Shown here in pieces: positions 29,760 to 34,513 of a stretch of DNA of 34,513 bases. Every line of letters starts with the position of its first letter. Within the stretch, counting starts at the first letter, position 1. The position numbers were made by a program, and so were the translations under genes. The notes under the pieces are model-generated. The model was not told the origin of the DNA and did no database searches. It was given only the letters and a program-made list of their open reading frames with translations. Source of the DNA: a virus; IMG/VR virus record IMGVR_UViG_3300010400_000038, positions 1-34,513 of that record, one strand, 5' to 3'.

Positions 29760-31178
29760 TTAAGAAACACTCAATGACCCGGGCGAGGAAGGGCATCCCG
29801 TGGCCGTCCGTGTGTAGTCGCCGATCGGGCTTAACCCGACAGCCTTCGTTCCTTCCCAGAGCACTTCCGAAAATCCACCCACCGACGCCGAGATGCTCAA
29901 ATACCAGTGCGAGCCTGGAATCAGCCCAAGCGTCACGAAGTAATAGAACGGGTTGAAATAAAGCGCCTCGCTGTTGATATATCCGCGCCAGTTGCAACCA
30001 CCAGAGCTGACCAGTTGTCCCGTCACGTTCCCGCCCGGATTGGGATAGGAAGAGGCGAAGCAAAACATTTCCAAGGTGACGGGGTAGCTCAATTGCAGCG
30101 ATCCCGGCACACTTCCCGGGCAATCCACGGGAGGGACACATCCGTCGCTCACCTCGGCGGAATCTTCGTCATTGCCGCAATCGTTTTCGGCTGTCACCAC
30201 GATCGTGTAGGGAATACTCGGCAACACTACCGGCGCGCTGCCGCTCAAGGCCGGTTCCACCACTTCGCCGTCCACCGTCATGGACGAAGGCACCGTGCCG
30301 CTCAGGTGCCACGTCACCGTCACCGTGTCACCGGTGCAAGCCGACTCGGGCGATACCGTCACCGAGACAAACTCCGGCGGCTCGCAGGGCGGAGGCGGGT
30401 CCGTGCAAATCGTGTCGATCAAACGCCGGATCACCGTCCCGTCCGCCAGCGTGATTTGCAGCAGGAAATATCCCGCCAGGGCCGTGAACGGTTGCCCCCA
30501 CATCCGCCATTCATAAGTCCCCGCCGCCACCGTCCCCAGCGTCGTTTGATAGGCGGAAAATAATTGCGTCGGCCCGGATTGATCGATCAACACCAGTGGA
30601 TAGGTATGGAACGGCACGCCCAGCGGCTCGATATATTCCTTCGTGGACCATGATTGTCCCGAGTCCCACACGCCGTCGGCGTCGGTCTGCAAAATCGTGA
30701 TGTCCAGGATCTCGATGTCGTTCAACAACGTCATCTGGAGCACGAACTGGTAATCGTTGGCCTGCCCGTTGGCCGCGAACTCGTCGAACGTCCCCACCTT
30801 GTCGCCCGTGTCGCACAGGTAGGCGAAGGCAAAACTGCTGTCCCCGGTTTCCTGATACGTCGCCGTGCTGATCGCCCCGGCCGCGCATCCGCTCACGATC
30901 GCCACCGCCTTGACCACTTCCACCAGCGTATCAAAAAGGAATGGCCCGCTGTAGAGGTTCGAGTCCGCCGTCGGGTCGCTCCCGTCCAGCGTGTAATAGA
31001 TCGAGGCGCCCGCCACGTTCGTCGTCAGGACCACCAGCGTCGGCAGCAACACAAACGATCCGTCCGGTGGATTGATCGTCACCGTCGCCGTCGGGCAACC
31101 CACGGGCGGGATCACGTCCGCGTCCGCGCGATAGTCCATCGCGGGTGGGCAGCATGATTCTGTGCGGCACGTGCTCAT
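29760..31178 (-). CDS. Virion-type protein with chitobiase-like and Ig-like domains
   Basis: 472 residues from ATG 31178 (ATGA with the beta-propeller-like gene upstream). Cys-rich short N-terminus (CRTESCCPP), then a CHB_HEX_C-like domain at about 30-105 (TTNVAGASIYYTLDGSDPTA is diagnostic), a beta-sandwich middle, and an Ig-like domain near 275-345 with CTGDTVTVTWHLSGTVPSSM. Carbohydrate-binding or surface adhesion is plausible, as in many fibre-associated proteins. The end has GCNWRGYINSEALYFNP. Confidence 0.85.
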   Translation of the reverse strand: MSTCRTESCCPPAMDYRADADVIPPVGCPTATVTINPPDGSFVLLPTLVVLTTNVAGASIYYTLDGSDPTADSNLYSGPFLFDTLVEVVKAVAIVSGCAAGAISTATYQETGDSSFAFAYLCDTGDKVGTFDEFAANGQANDYQFVLQMTLLNDIEILDITILQTDADGVWDSGQSWSTKEYIEPLGVPFHTYPLVLIDQSGPTQLFSAYQTTLGTVAAGTYEWRMWGQPFTALAGYFLLQITLADGTVIRRLIDTICTDPPPPCEPPEFVSVTVSPESACTGDTVTVTWHLSGTVPSSMTVDGEVVEPALSGSAPVVLPSIPYTIVVTAENDCGNDEDSAEVSDGCVPPVDCPGSVPGSLQLSYPVTLEMFCFASSYPNPGGNVTGQLVSSGGCNWRGYINSEALYFNPFYYFVTLGLIPGSHWYLSISASVGGFSEVLWEGTKAVGLSPIGDYTRTATGCPSSPGSLSVS

Positions 31179-32908
31179 TGGTCGTCGCACCCGTCAATTT
31201 CTCCCAGCGGTTCCTCCTGCTCGATCGCGCTCAGGCGCAACGTCCGCAGGGTCGCCCCGCCCGTGATCGTGATGCGTGGCTGAAACTCGTAGCCCAGGCG
31301 CGACGGCTTGTTGTCGCTCTCCGAGCAATCATCCGGCGGTTGGGGAAAACGTTTCTTCGCGCGGTATTGCGGTTGTACCGGTGCCGGGCAGCCTGAGCAA
31401 TTCGCCGTCGTCGCGCACGCGCTGCCCACGTGCCAGTCAAACCAGCACGGCGCCTGGTCAGGACGAAATTGCACCGTCCAATCCACCTGTCCGCGCATCG
31501 CCTCCAATGACACGTCGCCGCCTTCCAGTTTCTTCAGCGACTGCACTGTGCTCCCGCCCTTGAGCAACGCCGGTCCTTCCACCGTCCATTCGATCCGCTT
31601 GTTGCCGTTGTCCAGATACCCGGTCTTCAGCAATTCCCAAAGTTCGTTGCGCCCGTCGCTCGCGCGCCGGTGCATCACAAAGCATCGCTCCGTCCCGGAA
31701 AAATCGCCCGCGATCAGCGCCGTGAAATTCAGCCCCAGCCAAAGCCCGTCGTAAGCCGGTGGCAGCTTTTCCGCCATGCCGCTGATCAGATCGAAATCGA
31801 GCACGGCCATCCCGCGATGGTAGCAACCATTCGTCAACGGCGTCTGGTGGCACAACACCAGCAACCGGTTGTCGAACAACGTCGCGTTGCAGAAGTCGAG
31901 CAGCCGATCCGTGTCGAACGACAACGTGCGTCCAATCTCATTGGAGAGCGGCGTCGTGGCCCATGATTGTTGGAACTCCCGCCGCGTCATGGCCACCGAT
32001 CCCAAACCATCCGGGCGCCGGTAAAACATATCGCCATTCACCAGCACGACCGATTCCTGGCTCGTCGCGCCCTTGCCCAGCAATACCACCGACTGAAACA
32101 AAATCTGTTTCCACGTCTCGCGCTGTTCCCCGATGCGCGCCGACGCCGCGCCAAAGCGCGTGAACACCATCAAGTCACCCTGCCCCGTGCCGCGGTCGAG
32201 TTGCGCGATGATCTTCACCGCCGTGATCTCACCCGGGAACGGCACCGTGATGTTGCCGCCTTCGTTCAGGTAATTTTCTTCCGTGAACTGGATCACTTCC
32301 GTCCCGCCATGCACGATGTCGCCCACGATGTAGGCCCGCCGATGCGGCAGCGTCACCACCAGCCGCCCCAGCCCGTAGGCCATCGCCGTCCCCACCGGCA
32401 CTTCATAGCTCGGCGATCCAATGCTCGATCGGCGCATCGACGCGCCGTCGTAGATCAATGGGATCGATTGCCCGTCCTGGATGATCAGGTATTGCTCGGC
32501 CTGCACCATCCACACATGCCGGCGGATGCTCGGGTTGTCGTCGCCCGGAATACCGATGTTCGAAACATTCACCGCGTTCACGCGCGACGGATCGATCCGG
32601 TAAATCCGGCCGCCGATCGACACGATCAGGAACGTCCCGTAAGGCGTCGTGTAGAACTCGCGCCCCTGCACGTTATGGTTCCGGAACCAATGGCAGTCCT
32701 CGCCTGACTCGAAATGCAGTTGGATTTTTTTGAAGGGCGGCCGGTTGGATGGATAACCGCCGCGCACCGTCGTATTGATCAGCCGTGCCGCTTTGCGCGC
32801 GCTGAACGGCTCCCCGCTCCCGAGCAACGACGGCGACACCCCTTCATCCACCCCGTCTTGCAGGATGGTGAATCCATCAACCAATCGTTTGCGCTCCACT
32901 TCCGCCAT
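31175..32908 (-). CDS. Tail tubular-B-like / stabilisation beta-propeller protein
   Basis: 577 residues. The order INTTVRGGYPSNRPPFKKIQ, GTFLIVSIGGRIYRIDPSR, VWMVQAEQYLIIQDGQSIPL and FTRFGAASARIGEQRETW, with later FCNATLFDNRLLVLCHQTPL, is a repeat-rich beta-propeller as in short-tail nozzle/stabilisation proteins. A Cys-rich C-terminal part (SACATTANCSGCPAPVQP) may bind metal or form disulfides. It lies upstream of fibre-like and Ig-like genes. Family name from architecture only. Confidence 0.82.
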   Translation of the reverse strand: MAEVERKRLVDGFTILQDGVDEGVSPSLLGSGEPFSARKAARLINTTVRGGYPSNRPPFKKIQLHFESGEDCHWFRNHNVQGREFYTTPYGTFLIVSIGGRIYRIDPSRVNAVNVSNIGIPGDDNPSIRRHVWMVQAEQYLIIQDGQSIPLIYDGASMRRSSIGSPSYEVPVGTAMAYGLGRLVVTLPHRRAYIVGDIVHGGTEVIQFTEENYLNEGGNITVPFPGEITAVKIIAQLDRGTGQGDLMVFTRFGAASARIGEQRETWKQILFQSVVLLGKGATSQESVVLVNGDMFYRRPDGLGSVAMTRREFQQSWATTPLSNEIGRTLSFDTDRLLDFCNATLFDNRLLVLCHQTPLTNGCYHRGMAVLDFDLISGMAEKLPPAYDGLWLGLNFTALIAGDFSGTERCFVMHRRASDGRNELWELLKTGYLDNGNKRIEWTVEGPALLKGGSTVQSLKKLEGGDVSLEAMRGQVDWTVQFRPDQAPCWFDWHVGSACATTANCSGCPAPVQPQYRAKKRFPQPPDDCSESDNKPSRLGYEFQPRITITGGATLRTLRLSAIEQEEPLGEIDGCDDQ

Positions 32909-32909
32909 G

Positions 32910-34151
32910 TCACTTGGCTTCCTTCACAAATTCAATCCACGCATAAACCTCCACGTTGGAAAAACTCGATGCCTTGCCCATGCCGCTCGTGGCCTTCGTC
33001 GTTTCACAGCGATGTTGCAGCTCCAACACCGTCGCGCCGGCCAGCGTGAAACGTCCCTGCACTTCGCTCGTCGTCATCCCATCCACCGCCGCGCCCGATC
33101 GCACCGTGGTTCCAAACGCCACCGTCGTCCCGGCCGTGATGTTCTGGAGCCGCGTCTGGTGGTTGTCGCACTCGTAGCCCACCGCCTGCCCGCGAAACCG
33201 GTAGGTGCCTGCGCCCAGTGTGATTTGGTTCGAAGCCAGTGAACCGATCGCGCCCGGATCATACGTCTCCACGTTCAGCGGCCGCGTCTGCCACGCCCCG
33301 CTTGTGAACGTCCCGCCGTCGGTGCCGCTGGCCAGTTCCTCGCGATACATCGCCGGGTCCACGCCAGTGCGGCCCACTTGCGTGCTGAGATTGTTCACCC
33401 CCACCAATCCATAGGCCGGATCAGTTCCATTGGATTGCAACACCTCGTATTGCGCGCCCAAGGGCAGCCGTGCATTCACCGTGGCATTGCGGTAAATCAA
33501 ATCGCCGCGCGTCGTCACCGGGGAGAGCGCATTGAAAGCCGGGTTCGCCGTCGTCTGCCCCGTGCCGCCATTGCCGATCGCCAGCGCGTTCTTCACTTCG
33601 ATCGAGAGACTGAGATCCACCTTGTCGTAGCGCATTCCTGACGCTTGGCCCGAGTCCGCCACCAACCGCTTGCCATCGGTCCCCACTGCCACGCGCACTT
33701 CACTCGTCGCGTCGCGCGTGAGAATGTCGCCCTTGGTCGTCAGTGGAATGTTCGCCGGATCGCCATCCGCGCCGTCCTCACCTTTCACGCCGCCCGGAGA
33801 AACCTTTCCCAGTGCCGCGATCACGTCCGTCGGTGAAGCGTTGCCGGTGTAGCCAAGGTTCGTCACCGTGGCGTTGGTCGAGGAAGTGGAGGAAACGAAA
33901 TCGAAATAGCCCGCACCCTCGATGAAGATTTTTTGCCCCGCTCCCATCCACGTGGAGTCCACCACCTGGATCACCACGTTGGCATCCACCGCCGGCATCG
34001 TGAAGCCGCTCGTCAGGGTCGTAAACGAATCGACGCCATCCGCCCCGTCCGCGCCATCGGCTCCCGCGGCGCCCGTCGCGCCGGGAATCTGCACCGACAC
34101 CTGGTCATCACAAGTTTGGCAACAATCGGAAACTGATGGGAGCGCAGCCAT
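32910..34151 (-). CDS. Tail-fibre protein with collagen-like repeat
   Basis: 413 residues from ATG 34151; an SD-like AGG sits six bases upstream. A Cys-rich beginning (CCQTCDD), then five or six Gly-X-Y triplets (about 24-39), a beta-rich shaft, and two related segments containing TTKGDI..., VAVGTDGKRLVADS and TTRGDLIY..., LPLGAQYEVLQSNG, which are familiar in phage fibre shafts (IGNGGTGQTTANPAFNALSP also present). The C-terminus is a possible receptor-binding tip. Its leader holds a TGTTA-N4-TAACA palindrome. Confidence 0.88.
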   Translation of the reverse strand: MAALPSVSDCCQTCDDQVSVQIPGATGAAGADGADGADGVDSFTTLTSGFTMPAVDANVVIQVVDSTWMGAGQKIFIEGAGYFDFVSSTSSTNATVTNLGYTGNASPTDVIAALGKVSPGGVKGEDGADGDPANIPLTTKGDILTRDATSEVRVAVGTDGKRLVADSGQASGMRYDKVDLSLSIEVKNALAIGNGGTGQTTANPAFNALSPVTTRGDLIYRNATVNARLPLGAQYEVLQSNGTDPAYGLVGVNNLSTQVGRTGVDPAMYREELASGTDGGTFTSGAWQTRPLNVETYDPGAIGSLASNQITLGAGTYRFRGQAVGYECDNHQTRLQNITAGTTVAFGTTVRSGAAVDGMTTSEVQGRFTLAGATVLELQHRCETTKATSGMGKASSFSNVEVYAWIEFVKEAK

Positions 34152-34159
34152 GCGCTACC

Positions 34160-34173
34160 TGTTACAATTAACA
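34160..34173 (-). promoter_or_regulatory. TGTTA-N4-TAACA element upstream of the fibre gene
   Basis: On the minus strand TGTTAATTGTAACA, immediately followed by the SD-like AGG of the fibre gene. It shares 11 of 14 positions with the site at 28961-28974. Confidence 0.5.
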
Positions 34174-34197
34174 TGGCGCAAAAGCAATGAACTTTGC

Positions 34198-34513
34198 TCA
34201 CCGGAAAACCACGCCGCGCGCCGCCAGAAACGGCGCCGCCAATCGTTTGTTGTGCAACTGGCTCGGCAGCGTGTGCCGGCAATCCTCCCGCTCCCAGACA
34301 TTCGCGTGCCGCTCGTGCGCGATCAGGTCGTCGAACTCCGCGCCACCGCTCTGTTTCATCAACACGCGAAAGCACCAGTCCCATGTCTCCGCGCCCAGCA
34401 CCAGATCCGGCAGTTCGCGCCCGTGCTTCTCCCACCAGGCCACGCTGAACGCAAACAGGTCGCAACCCGCATAGGCCGCGCCAGCGCGAATTTCCTCCGC
34501 GCGCTTCGGTTGC
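34198..34513 (-). CDS. C-terminal fragment of a protein, 5' end outside window
   Basis: The frame is open to the window edge; 104 residues are visible. They include AAYAGCDLFAFSVAWWEKHG, LPDLVLGAETWDWCFRVLMK, LIAHERHANVWERED and LPSQLHNKRLAAPFLAARG. The WWEKHG, DLVLGAETWD and HERH order is one I have seen in uncharacterised phage proteins linked to nucleotide-sugar transferases, but I cannot name it securely. It is the first gene of the minus-strand run here. 46 bp of untranslated DNA separates it from the fibre gene. Confidence 0.7.
   Translation of the reverse strand, partial: QPKRAEEIRAGAAYAGCDLFAFSVAWWEKHGRELPDLVLGAETWDWCFRVLMKQSGGAEFDDLIAHERHANVWEREDCRHTLPSQLHNKRLAAPFLAARGVVFR

Noticed and set aside
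1-34513. tRNA genes, rRNA, CRISPR arrays, integrase attachment sites
   Set aside because: No cloverleaf, no regularly spaced repeat array and no integrase seen on reading; a tRNAscan-SE and repeat search would be needed to exclude them fully.

Overview
The window looks like part of a tailed-phage genome or prophage. There are virion genes (a tail-collar protein, collagen-like and other fibres, a beta-propeller-like tail protein, a probable capsid protein, and a 2199-residue ejected-type protein), a probable lysis cluster, and long runs of small genes joined by ATGA stop/start overlaps. No terminase, portal, integrase or DNA polymerase is visible, so lifestyle and packaging type cannot be read here. 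The DNA is GC-rich. Several secreted proteins are Asn/Thr-rich with Verrucomicrobia-like features, so I infer a virus of a Verrucomicrobiota-like host. That is an impression from sequence style and was not tested by a search.

Layout. (1) 1-6302, plus strand: a compact operon that begins with a truncated AAA ATPase and continues through about fifteen small, mostly unrecognised genes. Several encode Cys-rich zinc-ribbon-like proteins, and one encodes a complete NarL/LuxR-type response regulator. It converges on, and overlaps by 34 bp, (2) 6269-12536, minus strand: a tandem-HTH regulator, an FN3-like secreted protein, a DUF1353-like protein, a small lipoprotein, two holin-like membrane proteins, a secreted fibre-like protein, two proteins sharing a PEGT motif, and a GTG-started Cys-rich probable major capsid protein. 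(3) 12537-18562, mostly plus strand and visibly more AT-rich: an accessory island with an HNH-like endonuclease, a DUF2314-like protein, a HEPN-like protein, an IS-type transposase, a membrane-protein pair, a DUF1737-like gene (minus), a PEGA-like lipoprotein, and a 53-residue membrane protein that starts with GTG. (4) 18564-34513, minus strand: the remaining virion genes, read right to left from a truncated gene at the window edge through a collagen-like fibre, beta-propeller-like tail protein, Ig/chitobiase-like protein, tail-collar protein, adaptor-like protein, internal proteins (with an HNH endonuclease between two of them) and the giant polyvalent protein.

How the parts fit. The minus-strand genes of regions 2 and 4 would form the late (virion plus lysis) program, and the plus-strand operon of region 1 an early or middle program. 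The island of region 3 splits the late block. The larger untranslated gaps ahead of late genes carry a shared TGTTA-N4-TAACA-like palindromic element, a candidate late-gene signal. The response regulator and the tandem-HTH protein, which meet at the convergent junction, are candidates for controlling the switch. The most striking gene is the 2199-residue protein, which combines an N-terminal 15-residue triplicate repeat, a J-domain, a coiled coil, a zincin-like HExxxH motif and a C-terminal region like those of large polyvalent phage proteins.
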